A DNA stretch of 64,000 nucleotides from positions 558,001 to 622,000 of the forward strand of contig NZ_JBEDYP020000012.1 of NCBI RefSeq assembly GCF_040117685.2. The letters are read 5' to 3'. This DNA is from Gracilimonas sp040117685. Lineage in GTDB: Bacteria; Bacteroidota; Rhodothermia; Balneolales; Balneolaceae. The notes beneath the pieces were generated by a model. It was not told the origin of the DNA and made no database searches. It worked only from the letters and a program-made list of their open reading frames with translations. Of this stretch, positions 44,564 through 53,414 are shown in pieces. The stretch's first letter is position 1. Every line of letters starts with the position of its first letter. The translations under genes were made by a program, and so were the position numbers.

Positions 44564-46366
44564 TTGGATAAGAATACCGCAACCGGATTTGTCTTAATTT
44601 TTCTACTCATGCTGGGATGGTTTTATTTCACAATGCCATCCGAAGAAGAACTGGCAAACCAGCGAAGAGAGCAGGCCGTGCAAGACAGTCTTGCTCAAGT
44701 TGAGCAAAACCGACAAGATTCTTTAGAGCAAATAGCTGAAGCTGAATCACAAAATCAGCAAACCCAACCCCGGGAACAGTCTATAAGTCAGGATGATGAC
44801 GAAGTTCCGAGTGTAAGGGGATTATTCGGGAGCAGCCCGGTAACCGAAGAAGCAGAAATTGAAGTTACGACACCGCTTTATACTGTAACCTTTACCAATC
44901 GCGGGGCAGGTCCTAATTCATTTATTCTCAATAATTATGACACATGGGACGGCCGTCCGGTTCAGCTGATTGCGGATACAGCCCATTCTGCCTATAACAT
45001 CGGGTTTTTATCTACAGAAAATTACAATGTAGAAACACAAAATATTCTATTTGAGCAGGTTACCCGGGGTTCAAGCATGAATATTGCATCCGGTGAGCAG
45101 CGGGAAATTCGTTATGAACTTCAGCTTCAGGATGGACGTGAAGTTATACTTACTTATTTGCTGAATGGCAATAATTACGAGATTGATGTTGATGTTCAGT
45201 TTGTTGGACTTCAGGATTATGTGGTTGGAAGAAGTATCGATTTCGGATGGACATCCCCGCTTCGTTTCACAGAAAAAGATCACACCCAGGATGCCCTTGC
45301 CACTTCTGCCTATGTATATGCCGGAGGCGAGCTGGAGCAATTTAAGCTGGATGAGGCCGGCCGCGAAGAAACCACCATCAACGGAAATATTGACTGGGCA
45401 GCTACCAAAACGAAATTTTTTACGCAGCTGATTAAGCCGATGTCGCCCACTGATGCGGCCATGCTGATTGGAGAAGTAACCGGTGCGGCAGATAATCAGA
45501 ATACAGAACACCGCTATCGATCTTCGATTCGAACCGATTTAGATGAACAGGGAGCGACTTCTTTCCAGCTGTATGTGGGTCCGATGAAATACCGCGAAAT
45601 CGTAAAAGTGGATGACCACGCCTACGATATGGTTGATATCGGCTGGAGCTGGCTGCGCTGGTTCTCCGATCCTTTTGTGAAGTGGCTGGTAATTCCCTTC
45701 TTTGAATTTCTGTCAGGCTTTATTTCCAACTTTGGGGTAATCATCATTGTATTTGCGGCGCTGGTTAAGCTGGTTCTTTCACCGCTTACCTATAAGAGTT
45801 ACAAGAGTATGGCCGCTATGGGTGAGTTGCAGCCTCAGATGAAGGAGATACAGGAGAAGTACAAAGACAATCCGCAGAAGCAGCAAAAAGCGACGATGGA
45901 TCTGTACCGTAAGAACAAGGTAAATCCATTGGGCGGTTGTTTGCCTAACCTGCTGCAGTTCCCGATTTTGATTACCCTCTGGCGTTATTTCCAGAACTCG
46001 ATTCTAATTCGTCAGGAAGAATTTCTATGGGCAACTGACCTGTCAGCTCCGGATTATATTTTAAGCCTGCCGTTCAGTATTCCGTTTTTGGGCGAACAAA
46101 TTGCCGGTTTTGTATTGTTGATGACCGCGGCGATGGTAGTGCAAAGTAAACTTACCGGTGGCATGAGCGGCGGTGGAGGAAGCAGCCCGATGGCCGGACA
46201 AATGAAGATGCTGCAATACATTTTCCCGGTAATGCTTTTATTTATTTTCAACAACTTTGCGGCCGGACTAAGCTTATACTACCTCGTATTCAACGTGCTG
46301 TCCATTATCCAGCAGTTCTTTATTAAGCGAAGCCTGCACGGGGATAAGGAAGAGGCCAAGGCGTAA
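44564..46366 (+). CDS. yidC: Membrane protein insertase YidC
   Basis: A 600-residue protein with a TTG start (MDKNTATGFVLIFLLMLGW, first TM helix), a large periplasmic beta domain (about 70-340) and the Oxa1/YidC core of five helices (about 350-590). The core contains FGVIIIVFAALVKLVLSPLTYKSYKSM and GGCLPNLLQFPILITLWRYF. It inserts and folds inner-membrane proteins, alone or with Sec. A Gln-rich stretch follows the first helix. The next intergenic space holds a hairpin with a T tract. Confidence 0.96.
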   Translation: MDKNTATGFVLIFLLMLGWFYFTMPSEEELANQRREQAVQDSLAQVEQNRQDSLEQIAEAESQNQQTQPREQSISQDDDEVPSVRGLFGSSPVTEEAEIEVTTPLYTVTFTNRGAGPNSFILNNYDTWDGRPVQLIADTAHSAYNIGFLSTENYNVETQNILFEQVTRGSSMNIASGEQREIRYELQLQDGREVILTYLLNGNNYEIDVDVQFVGLQDYVVGRSIDFGWTSPLRFTEKDHTQDALATSAYVYAGGELEQFKLDEAGREETTINGNIDWAATKTKFFTQLIKPMSPTDAAMLIGEVTGAADNQNTEHRYRSSIRTDLDEQGATSFQLYVGPMKYREIVKVDDHAYDMVDIGWSWLRWFSDPFVKWLVIPFFEFLSGFISNFGVIIIVFAALVKLVLSPLTYKSYKSMAAMGELQPQMKEIQEKYKDNPQKQQKATMDLYRKNKVNPLGGCLPNLLQFPILITLWRYFQNSILIRQEEFLWATDLSAPDYILSLPFSIPFLGEQIAGFVLLMTAAMVVQSKLTGGMSGGGGSSPMAGQMKMLQYIFPVMLLFIFNNFAAGLSLYYLVFNVLSIIQQFFIKRSLHGDKEEAKA

Positions 46367-46376
46367 GTCAGCTTTT

Positions 46377-46445
46377 AGCTTTCAGACTTCAGCTATCAGT
46401 AAAGTGAATAGAACTGATAGCTGAGGGCTGAAAGCTGTTTTATTT
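46377..46445 (+). terminator. Long hairpin with T tract after yidC
   Basis: TCAGCTATCAGT (46389-46400) pairs exactly with ACTGATAGCTGA (46413-46424), and AGCTTTCAG (46377-46385) with CTGAAAGCT (46428-46436), followed by GTTTTATTTATT. It is long for a terminator and may be a repeated palindrome now serving as one. Confidence 0.65.
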
Positions 46446-46489
46446 ATTAGTAGGTTCTTTGTGATTTGTTTTAACCCGAATTCGCACTA

Positions 46490-47404
46490 TTGCTAAGCAA
46501 AGCACTCTCACACTATCCTCAATTCCGGTTCAGAGATGGAGAAAAACGGCTCTGGAATCCTATTCTGAAAAAAACCTTTGCCATTCGTCCCGAGGAGCAG
46601 GTTCGCTTGGCTTTGGTGGACTACCTGATACTGGAAGCCGGGATGTCAGCTTCCCGAATTTCCTTTGAGAGCCCGGTAAAACTTCCCGGCGATAAATCCT
46701 CTTCCCGAACCGATATTATCTGTTATAACAATGAATTTAAGCCACAACTGTTGGTTGAATGCAAGGCACCTGATATCAAGCTGGATGAAAAAGCGGCCAT
46801 TCAGGTAGCGAGGTATAATCAGAAAGTGGGAGCTCCTTATCTGCTCATTAGTAACGGCACACTCGACTTTTGGTTTGAAGTTGAAGGGGAAGAGGTGAAA
46901 CTCTTGCCGGAGCTACCGGAAATATTTCAACCCACAAAAGAATTTTCGAAAGATTCAGAATACTGGGCAGAACGTGGATTTACAGCCCCCGGGTTAAGTC
47001 AGGAAGCAGAAGTATTCGTTGTTCAGTCATGCAAAAACCTGTTTAACGAACCCCATCAACCGGTGAAATACCTGGGATTTGATGATTTCCCACCGGAGTT
47101 TGCGCTCGCCCATTACTATCGCATTTTTGGGTTGAAAGAGAACAGAAGAGTAGGAGTAGCTTTATCGGTAAATGCATCCGGGGATACGCGTTTGAATGCC
47201 GTGCTGAATGAGAATGGAGCGAATACCGCCTTTTTGACCATCTCGTTAGATGCAGTTGCGGAGAATGAAAAGCAGGCGGCAGAGGTTCATTCAGGTAAAG
47301 GTGCCCAAAAGTTAGATCCGGTTGAGGAAATCGGTTTCGGCTTCGGGAGAAAAATTGAAGACTTGGTCACTGTTTTCCATGATGTGATGAGCCGATATTC
47401 CTGA
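46490..47404 (+). CDS. Type I restriction HsdR N-terminal domain-like protein
   Basis: A 304-residue protein with a TTG start. PEEQVRLALVDYLILEAG and SSSRTDIICYNNEFKPQLLVECKAP match the HSDR_N_2 segment, with a PD-(D/E)xK-type Asp...Glu-x-Lys core (TDIIC...VECKA). There is no helicase, so it is not a full HsdR. The C-terminal 130 residues are unassigned. No methylase or specificity gene is nearby. It may be a stand-alone nuclease-fold protein common in Bacteroidota; its function is unknown. Confidence 0.75.
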   Translation: MLSKALSHYPQFRFRDGEKRLWNPILKKTFAIRPEEQVRLALVDYLILEAGMSASRISFESPVKLPGDKSSSRTDIICYNNEFKPQLLVECKAPDIKLDEKAAIQVARYNQKVGAPYLLISNGTLDFWFEVEGEEVKLLPELPEIFQPTKEFSKDSEYWAERGFTAPGLSQEAEVFVVQSCKNLFNEPHQPVKYLGFDDFPPEFALAHYYRIFGLKENRRVGVALSVNASGDTRLNAVLNENGANTAFLTISLDAVAENEKQAAEVHSGKGAQKLDPVEEIGFGFGRKIEDLVTVFHDVMSRYS

Positions 47405-47476
47405 CGAGCCGGGTCGATATTAGTCCGGCATTTTGGTATTCTTGACATCCTTATAAACAATCAAATTCATACAGCA

Positions 47477-48814
47477 ATGATGCATCAGAAGCACCGCGAA
47501 AAACTATTTTCATTATTTGATGAAGGCCAGAACGGAGTAGTATTTATACAGGGCTCCGACATCCTGTACCGGAATGAAACGGATTACGAATACCCGTTCC
47601 GGCAGGAGTCTAATTTTTGGTATTTGACGGGTGTGAATGAACCGGAATGTGCCCTTCTCCTGGATTTGAAGACAGAGGAATATCATCTTTTTGTTCCTAA
47701 ACGCGATGCACAATATGCGGTGTGGCATGGCTATGTGAAATCGCTGGATACGTACAAGGAAGAATATGACCCCGATCATCTGCATTATGCCAATGAGATT
47801 CTGACGGTGCTCAATAAGATAAAGCCGGAGAAAGTGTACTGCCTGAATGAGGCAGATGCCGAACTGATTGAAGACCTGGATCGTGGATTTGAAGCCGATG
47901 TGGAAGCATTGCACGATGCCCTTACCTACTGCCGGGTGCTTAAGACCGACGAGGAGCTGGAGTACATGAGAAAAGCTGCGGCGGTGAATAACCTGGCACA
48001 TACCGAGGTAATGAAAGCCATCAAGCCGGGCATGTATGAGTATGAGTTGAAGGCATTATTCACCAAAATTCAGTATGAAAATGGGCTGCAGCAAGACGCC
48101 TACAACGGAATATTTGCCGGTGGTAAAAACAGCGCAATCCTTCACTATGTAGAAAATACCAGTCAGATTAAAGACGGTGACTTATTCCTGCTGGATGCCG
48201 GTCATGAATATCAGGGCTATGCTTCGGATATCACCCGAACCTATCCTGCTAACGGAAAGTTTACCGACACCCAGGCTGCCGTATATGATGCTGTACTTGA
48301 AGCTTTGAATACATCAATTGAAAAAATTGAGCCTGGCGTAAAAATGGAAGACCTGCATATGCACGCTGCACGTACCATCATGGAAGGTTTGAAAGAAGCG
48401 GATTTAGTGACAGGTTCGATAGACGACATCATGGAAAACGATATTTTTGCCCTTTTCTTCCCTCACGGACTGGGACATTTCCTCGGTTTGGATACCCATG
48501 ATGTGGGTGGATATCCGAAGGGAGTGGACCGTATTGATCGTCCGGGTATAAAATACCTTCGCGCCCGAAGAGACCTGCAGCTGGGTATGGTGGTAACCAT
48601 TGAACCGGGCTGTTATTTTGTACCTGCACTTTTGATTCCGGCTATTGAAGATGATATCCAGTCTGAATTCCTTAATGCGGAAAAACTGACGAAAATGTTT
48701 GAGTTTGGCGGAATTCGTTTGGAGGATAACATTGTGGTAACCGATAATGGATACGAAAACCTGACGGATGTACCGAAAGAGAGAGCAGAAGTGGAGAAAT
48801 TGATCGGGAGTTAG
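47477..48814 (+). CDS. pepP: Aminopeptidase P family protein (Xaa-Pro aminopeptidase)
   Basis: A 445-residue two-domain metallopeptidase that removes the residue before proline. The N-terminal AMP_N domain contains YPFRQESNFWYLTGVNEPEC. The pita-bread domain has LFLLDAGHEYQGYASDITRTYP (two metal Asp residues), FFPHGLGHFLGLDTHDVGG (metal His), TIEPGCYF and GGIRLEDNIVV (metal Glu residues). Length and order are normal. It is followed by a 105-bp gap and the toxin-antitoxin pair. Confidence 0.93.
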   Translation: MMHQKHREKLFSLFDEGQNGVVFIQGSDILYRNETDYEYPFRQESNFWYLTGVNEPECALLLDLKTEEYHLFVPKRDAQYAVWHGYVKSLDTYKEEYDPDHLHYANEILTVLNKIKPEKVYCLNEADAELIEDLDRGFEADVEALHDALTYCRVLKTDEELEYMRKAAAVNNLAHTEVMKAIKPGMYEYELKALFTKIQYENGLQQDAYNGIFAGGKNSAILHYVENTSQIKDGDLFLLDAGHEYQGYASDITRTYPANGKFTDTQAAVYDAVLEALNTSIEKIEPGVKMEDLHMHAARTIMEGLKEADLVTGSIDDIMENDIFALFFPHGLGHFLGLDTHDVGGYPKGVDRIDRPGIKYLRARRDLQLGMVVTIEPGCYFVPALLIPAIEDDIQSEFLNAEKLTKMFEFGGIRLEDNIVVTDNGYENLTDVPKERAEVEKLIGS

Positions 48815-48919
48815 TTATTCGTTTATGCGCCCTTTGCGGAAACTTACGAATCTCTTTATCGGATTGGTTGATAAAATAATTCGTATTTTATCGGTGTCTT
48901 CAAATAAAAGTTCATACCA

Positions 48920-49111
48920 ATGAGCAATAAAGAATTACTTAAGAGAGAAATTGAGAAAATACCTGAGCATAAAATTCAGGAAGTACTCGATTTTGTACAA
49001 TTCCTTCTTGAAAAAGAAAGGGATCAGCTGGATGTATCTTTGGTTAGTGAACCTTCTCTAAAAAAAGATTGGTCGAAACCTGAAGAAGATGAGGCATGGA
49101 AACATTTGTAA
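48920..49111 (+). CDS. DUF2281-type antitoxin
   Basis: A 63-residue protein. LKREIEKIPEHKIQEVLDFVQFLLEKER is the helical segment of the DUF2281 family found as the upstream partner of PemK/MazF toxins, and the acidic C-terminus (SKPEEDEAWKHL) is the likely toxin-binding tail. Overlaps the toxin gene by 16 bp, which ensures coupled translation. Confidence 0.85.
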   Translation: MSNKELLKREIEKIPEHKIQEVLDFVQFLLEKERDQLDVSLVSEPSLKKDWSKPEEDEAWKHL

Positions 49112-49428
49112 GAGGCGATGTGGTTGTAGTGCCTTTCCCATTTTCAGACCTTTCACAGTCAAAAAGGAGACCAGCCCTTGTCATAAGGAATTTTGGTGAA
49201 GATCTATTGTTAGCTCAAATAACAAGCAAAACCATTAAAAATGACTTTGCTATTGAAATTAAGGAGACTGATTTCAACGAAGGTTCACTGAAAGTTGTTA
49301 GCAATGTCAGGCCCGAGAAACTTTTTACTTGCTCTAAGAATTTAATTCTATATAAAGCAGGTTCATTGAACAAGACTAAATTCGAAAAGATTATCAAAAA
49401 AATTACAGAAATTTTAAGTGGCTCGTAA
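49096..49428 (+). CDS. PemK/MazF-family mRNA interferase toxin
   Basis: A 110-residue protein with the MazF fold pattern: GDVVVVPFPFSDLSQSKRRPALVIRN at the start, LLLAQITSKTI in the middle and SNVRPEKLFTC later. Family members cut mRNA at short sequences and are neutralised by the upstream partner. The final 11 bp overlap the GTG start proposed for ispH, so toxin and isoprenoid genes may share a transcript. Confidence 0.87.
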   Translation: METFVRGDVVVVPFPFSDLSQSKRRPALVIRNFGEDLLLAQITSKTIKNDFAIEIKETDFNEGSLKVVSNVRPEKLFTCSKNLILYKAGSLNKTKFEKIIKKITEILSGS

Positions 49429-50668
49429 AAAATTTGACATACCGGAAATGTACAAGTCGCCGATTATCCGGAAGGTAAAAGAGGCGACAAAAATCATGGA
49501 CCCAATGAAAAAGGACCTGGAACCGACCTTGCTCGATTTCGGTCCGGTTCAGTTTTATATCCCTCGTTTTTTTGGATTTTGCTACGGCGTGGAAAATGCT
49601 ATTGATATTGCTTACCGAACGGTGGCCGAAAATCCGGATAAGAATATATACCTGCTCAGTGAAATGATTCACAACCCAACCGTTAATGAGGATTTGCTTA
49701 AAAAGGGAGTGAAATTTTTATTCGATACGGATGGAACCGAACGCATTCCAATTTCTTCCCTTAATGCTGATGATATTGTAATTGTTCCAGCCTTTGGTAC
49801 GACCATCGAGATTCAGGAGCAATTGAAAGAGGTAGGAATTGACCCGTATCAATACAATACAACCTGTCCGTTTGTGGAAAAAGTCTGGAAGCGGGGAAAA
49901 CAGCTTGGCAAGAAAGATTACAGCCTGGTGGTGCACGGAAAGCATCAGCATGAGGAAACGCGGGCTACCTTCTCACACAGTGCCGATCATTCCGAAGTGG
50001 TAGTGGTACTGAATCCTGAAGAGGCACAAATACTGGCAGATATTTTAACGGAAGACCGACCCTTATCTGACTTTGAGAAGTACTTTGGGCATAAATCAAC
50101 ACCCGGATTCAACCCATTGGAAGATATGATCCGTTTTGGGGTGATTAATCAAACCACGATGCTGGCTACGGAAACCCAAAGGGTAATGGAGATACTCAGG
50201 GAAGCCGCCATCAAACGGTACGGCGAAGCCGATATCCTCGATCATTTTGCAGACACATCAGACACGCTTTGTTATGCAACTAATGAAAACCAATCGGCAA
50301 CCTTAGCTCTTGCTGAAACCGATTCCGATTTGGCAATTGTAGTTGGTGGCTATAATTCATCCAACACCATGCACCTGGTTGAGATTCTGGAGCATCAGTT
50401 TCCTACCTATCATGTCCGGGATAAAGGCGAGCTTTCACCGGGTACCATCAAACACTTCAACCAGTGGGATAAAGAAATGAAGGAGAGCAACAACTGGCTG
50501 CCTTCTGGTAAAGAACCTTTAAAAATTGCGCTCACTTCAGGAGCATCCTGCCCGGACATCCTGGTAGATGAAGTTCTGCTACAGGTGCTCGATTATTTTG
50601 AAGGAACCCGGGAAGCGGATGAAGTTATAGCTCCCTTCGAGGATAAAATGGAAGCTGAAGAAGCTTAA
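49418..50668 (+). CDS. ispH: 4-hydroxy-3-methylbut-2-enyl diphosphate reductase, long form
   Basis: The last MEP-pathway enzyme, making IPP and DMAPP with a [4Fe-4S] cluster. The cluster cysteines are Cys55 (FFGFCYGVENA), Cys150 (NTTCPFVEKVW) and Cys378 (TSGASCPDILVD). At 416 residues it matches the long plant/cyanobacterial-type form, not the 310-residue E. coli type. The GTG start overlaps the toxin gene by 11 bp. An ATG ten codons later (49448) would leave 19 bp between them and also fits. Confidence 0.93.
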   Translation: MARKKFDIPEMYKSPIIRKVKEATKIMDPMKKDLEPTLLDFGPVQFYIPRFFGFCYGVENAIDIAYRTVAENPDKNIYLLSEMIHNPTVNEDLLKKGVKFLFDTDGTERIPISSLNADDIVIVPAFGTTIEIQEQLKEVGIDPYQYNTTCPFVEKVWKRGKQLGKKDYSLVVHGKHQHEETRATFSHSADHSEVVVVLNPEEAQILADILTEDRPLSDFEKYFGHKSTPGFNPLEDMIRFGVINQTTMLATETQRVMEILREAAIKRYGEADILDHFADTSDTLCYATNENQSATLALAETDSDLAIVVGGYNSSNTMHLVEILEHQFPTYHVRDKGELSPGTIKHFNQWDKEMKESNNWLPSGKEPLKIALTSGASCPDILVDEVLLQVLDYFEGTREADEVIAPFEDKMEAEEA

Positions 50669-50745
50669 TGTGGTCAATCGTTATCGGTTAGTGGTCAGGC
50701 GCGAGAAACGATTAACGAATACCCCAATAACGAATTAACGAAAAC

Positions 50746-51165
50746 ATGTGGATACAGAAAGAAATTAAACTTTCACCTAAGCCCAGAGGATTCCACATCG
50801 TTACCGATGAAATTTTGAGAGAGATACCGGAAATCAAAAACATCCAAACCGGGCTTGCTCATATCTTTATTCAACACACCAGTGCGGCACTTACCATCAA
50901 TGAGAATGCGGACCCATCAGTACGAAGGGATTTTGAAACCCATTTCAACCGCGCCGTTCCTGAAGATACCTCTCTGTATGAGCATACGCTGGAAGGCACC
51001 GACGACATGACTTCCCACATCAAAAGTTCACTGCTTGGTTCATCTGTTTCTATTCCAATCACAAATGGCCGTTTTAATCTCGGAACCTGGCAAGGGATTT
51101 ATTTGTGTGAGCACCGGAACCATGGAGGTTCCAGAAAACTGGTTGTTACCCTCAGCGGTGAGTAA
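50746..51165 (+). CDS. YjbQ-family protein (UPF0047)
   Basis: A 139-residue protein. HIFIQHTSAALTINENADPSV, TSHIKSSLLGSSVSIPI and LGTWQGIYLCEHRNHGGSR are the three YjbQ blocks with conserved His and Glu residues. The family has weak thiamine-phosphate synthase activity when overproduced; the normal role is unclear. It probably stands alone 77 bp after ispH. Confidence 0.93.
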   Translation: MWIQKEIKLSPKPRGFHIVTDEILREIPEIKNIQTGLAHIFIQHTSAALTINENADPSVRRDFETHFNRAVPEDTSLYEHTLEGTDDMTSHIKSSLLGSSVSIPITNGRFNLGTWQGIYLCEHRNHGGSRKLVVTLSGE

Positions 51166-51284
51166 GTCACATTGGCTTTAATACGGAGTATTTTGTACCG
51201 TAACCCGGTAATTGACTCAGCAACATATTTGAGCTGTTCTAAGAGTCTGTGTTATAAAAAATTGCGAAAAAGAGAGGTGGAGTT

Positions 51285-51728
51285 ATGAGTAAGCAGATGA
51301 TAACATGTGTGATGATATTGATTTCGTCGAGTGGACTTAGTGTCCAGGATAATCCAAGGGAAAAACACCCTCTTGGAGTGAGTTTTTACGGGGGAGGTCC
51401 AGCTTTTTTTGCATCTGCCTCTGTTGATTACTTCGTATTATCAACCGTAAGTTTAGACGTTGGTGGTGGCTTATTCGGAGTGTATGGAGGAGGGAGATAT
51501 CACTTTAAAGGAGTGAACCCTGATAAGAGGTGGACCTTTTATACCGGATTAATATATGGAAGATATGGTGAAGCAGTTGGAGTGGATCAAATGTTCTTTT
51601 TGCCCCTCGGGTTTAATTATATAGGGGGAAAGAGATTTAATTTCTCAATCGAAATGTTGGTACTTGGAGAATATGGGGCTTATATCATACCGGTTTGGCC
51701 GGGTGTAAAATTTGGATACCGGTTCTGA
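51285..51728 (+). CDS. Hypothetical outer-membrane beta-barrel-like protein
   Basis: A 147-residue protein with a weak N-terminal leader (MITCVMILISSSGLS) and alternating Gly/aromatic stretches (VSFYGGGPAFFASASVDYF, GLFGVYGGGRYHFKG) ending in an aromatic residue (KFGYRF), as in small outer-membrane barrels. A Shine-Dalgarno-like GAGAGGTGGAG precedes the ATG. No family recognised. It ends 1 bp before the convergent UPF0316 gene. Confidence 0.6.
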   Translation: MSKQMITCVMILISSSGLSVQDNPREKHPLGVSFYGGGPAFFASASVDYFVLSTVSLDVGGGLFGVYGGGRYHFKGVNPDKRWTFYTGLIYGRYGEAVGVDQMFFLPLGFNYIGGKRFNFSIEMLVLGEYGAYIIPVWPGVKFGYRF

Positions 51729-52316
51729 TTACAGCCCCTTCCTGATTCTCAGTAACCGGTCGATGGGGCTGCGCTCATTAGGATTAACCAGATGGTCGTG
51801 ATGCTTGTTTGAATACTTTACATCTTCGGTAGAGAAGAACGCCTCCGGATCTATATCCTTCACGATGTTAAATACCTTGTTGAGTTTCTTTCTCTTTAGT
51901 ACAGTAAAAATGATTTTTACGTCATTAAATCCACCCCTGGCATCGATGCTGGTGATGGCGATACCCGCCTCTTTTAAAGCCTCAATCAGCTCTTCTGATT
52001 TATGAAGGGTGATGATGCGAACCAATACGGTTCCTACTTTCATTTTGTCTTCAATGTACAATCCGATGAACGTACCGGCTGAAAATCCGGCAGCGTAGGC
52101 TACATAGTTCACCCAGTGGTTAAGGTTTTTGAGAAGCTGCGCAACTACAATCACCCAGATAAGTACTTCAAAAAAACCGAGAAGAGCAGATTGCCATTTA
52201 TAGCCCCGCGAGACCATGGTTATGCGTAAGGTTCCAAGAGAAACATCAGCGATGCGGGCACAAAAGATAAGTATGGGTAAAACGAAAAAAGGTAATTCAG
52301 TCATAGTAGATTTCAA
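51729..52316 (-). CDS. UPF0316/DUF2179-type membrane protein
   Basis: A 195-residue protein. Three N-terminal hydrophobic helices (LPFFVLPILIFCARIADVSL, ALLGFFEVLIWVIVVA, YVAYAAGFSAGTFIGLYIE) are followed by a soluble DUF2179-like domain (ITSIDARGGFNDVKIIFTVLKRK) near 115-165. This is the UPF0316 layout. Function unknown; DUF2179 is thought to be a small regulatory domain. Preceded on the - strand by a terminator that separates it from the MscS-like gene. Confidence 0.88.
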   Translation of the reverse strand: MKSTMTELPFFVLPILIFCARIADVSLGTLRITMVSRGYKWQSALLGFFEVLIWVIVVAQLLKNLNHWVNYVAYAAGFSAGTFIGLYIEDKMKVGTVLVRIITLHKSEELIEALKEAGIAITSIDARGGFNDVKIIFTVLKRKKLNKVFNIVKDIDPEAFFSTEDVKYSNKHHDHLVNPNERSPIDRLLRIRKGL

Positions 52317-52327
52317 ACATAATAAAA

Positions 52328-52357
52328 AAGCCTCCCAATGTTTAAGTCGGGAGGCTT
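52328..52357 (-). terminator. Intrinsic terminator after the mechanosensitive-channel-like gene
   Basis: AAGCCTCCC (52328-52336) pairs with GGGAGGCTT (52349-52357). Read on the - strand it runs into six T residues (52324-52329 complement). Confidence 0.85.
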
Positions 52358-52377
52358 GTTCAAAATTACGAATTTAG

Positions 52378-53073
52378 TTATTCGTTTGGCGGAGAATTTT
52401 CAGCCTGACTGGCTAATTTTTCAATCACTCCGGCCGCCCACTCTTTTCCACCTAAGCCAAAGGCTAGACCCAAGGCCAGGCAAGCAGCGCCAAACAAGAG
52501 CAGGAAGGCGTTAGTCACCAGTTGTTCTCCTATACTTAACTGTGTAAGCGAAAGGGATACAACAAACAGGATAATGGCATATTTGGCTATAGCTCCAACC
52601 ATGTTCGCCTGTCTTACACCAATGTTACTCAGGTAAGTACTCACAACCTGTGCGATAAAGCCCGCAAGGAACACTCCGAATATAAGTGCAAGTACGGCTA
52701 CAATTACATTAGGGATATAAAGTATAATTTGGTTAAACAGCTCGGAAGCCACACTAAGTCCCAGAGTATTTAGTCCGGCCAGAATCACGATCAACATAAT
52801 AAGCCAGTAGATAATACTGCCGAGTATATCTATGGCCGATTTTTTACTTCCGCCATCCTTCAAGAATTTATCGATTTTTGCTTTTTCAGTAACAACATCT
52901 AATCGAATCAATTTAAGAAGTTTTACTGCTGCAGTTTGTACCAGTTTGGCAATTATCCAGCCTACAATAAGGATTAGAATTGCTCCAATCAGGCTGGGTA
53001 GAAAAGAAGCTAACTCATTAAAAAAAGTATTATACGACTCTACTAATACACTTTGGATTTCTTCTAACATCAT
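52378..53073 (-). CDS. Mechanosensitive-channel-like small membrane protein (CmpX-type TM-helix repeats)
   Basis: A 231-residue protein with four to five hydrophobic helices (FLPSLIGAILILIVGWIIAKLV, IIYWLIMLIVILAGLNTLGL and others), conserved-TM-helix repeats like those in CmpX. There is no MscS beta domain after the last helix; the chain ends in FGLGGKEWAAGVIEKLASQAE, which resembles the MscS pore-lining helix. It probably responds to membrane tension or forms a small channel, by family only. Divergent from the SRP RNA. Confidence 0.8.
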   Translation of the reverse strand: MMLEEIQSVLVESYNTFFNELASFLPSLIGAILILIVGWIIAKLVQTAAVKLLKLIRLDVVTEKAKIDKFLKDGGSKKSAIDILGSIIYWLIMLIVILAGLNTLGLSVASELFNQIILYIPNVIVAVLALIFGVFLAGFIAQVVSTYLSNIGVRQANMVGAIAKYAIILFVVSLSLTQLSIGEQLVTNAFLLLFGAACLALGLAFGLGGKEWAAGVIEKLASQAENSPPNE

Positions 53074-53187
53074 GCACCTCCGTTAAATGTGAATATTATC
53101 ATCTCATTTACCGAATGCTAATGTTATAAACAACAACTTTTTTAGTTCCACTGGTCTTTCAGAGTCTCAATATTTCTACAAATATAC

Positions 53188-53219
53188 TTGATAGTGGAAC
53201 CGAATAAGCCTTATCTTTG
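53188..53219 (+). promoter_or_regulatory. Bacteroidota-type promoter for the SRP RNA
   Basis: TTG at 53188-53190 and TATCTTTG at 53212-53219, 21 bp between, fit the TTG/TAnnTTTG consensus and place the start a few bases before the RNA 5' end at 53227. An inverted repeat GTTCCACT...AGTGGAAC (53145-53152/53193-53200) overlaps the spacer. Confidence 0.65.
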
Positions 53220-53226
53220 AAGCCTT

Positions 53227-53324
53227 GGGCAAGTCCTATACAGCCAGCTCCCTTTGAACTCCGTCAGGGCGGGAACGCAGCAGCGGTAATCTGGTCGTAG
53301 CGGCGTGATATAGGTCGCTTGCCC
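53227..53324 (+). ncRNA. ffs: Signal recognition particle RNA (4.5S-type)
   Basis: A 98-nt RNA whose ends pair (GGGCAAG with CTTGCCC). The central GTCAGGGCGGGAACGCAGCAG hairpin carries the conserved GGAA-type loop and the asymmetric loop bound by Ffh. It guides ribosomes with nascent membrane proteins to the membrane. The following ATTTTTTTATTT acts as terminator. This is the short bacterial form without an Alu domain. Confidence 0.95.
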
Positions 53325-53358
53325 ATTTTTTTATTTATGAAATTTCCTTTCATAAAAA

Positions 53359-53397
53359 AAGCCCGGCACATAATTCTTGTGCCGGGCTTTTTTTGTT
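53359..53397. terminator. Bidirectional terminator between SRP RNA and the DUF2911 gene
   Basis: AAGCCCGGCACA pairs with TGTGCCGGGCTT (53359-53370/53378-53389), with seven A residues before and seven T residues after, so it can work on both strands. Confidence 0.92.
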
Positions 53398-53414
53398 GTA
53401 CTACTTATCTCAAT

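Noticed and set aside
46490..47404. A complete restriction-modification system
   Set aside because: There is no methylase, specificity subunit or helicase nearby.
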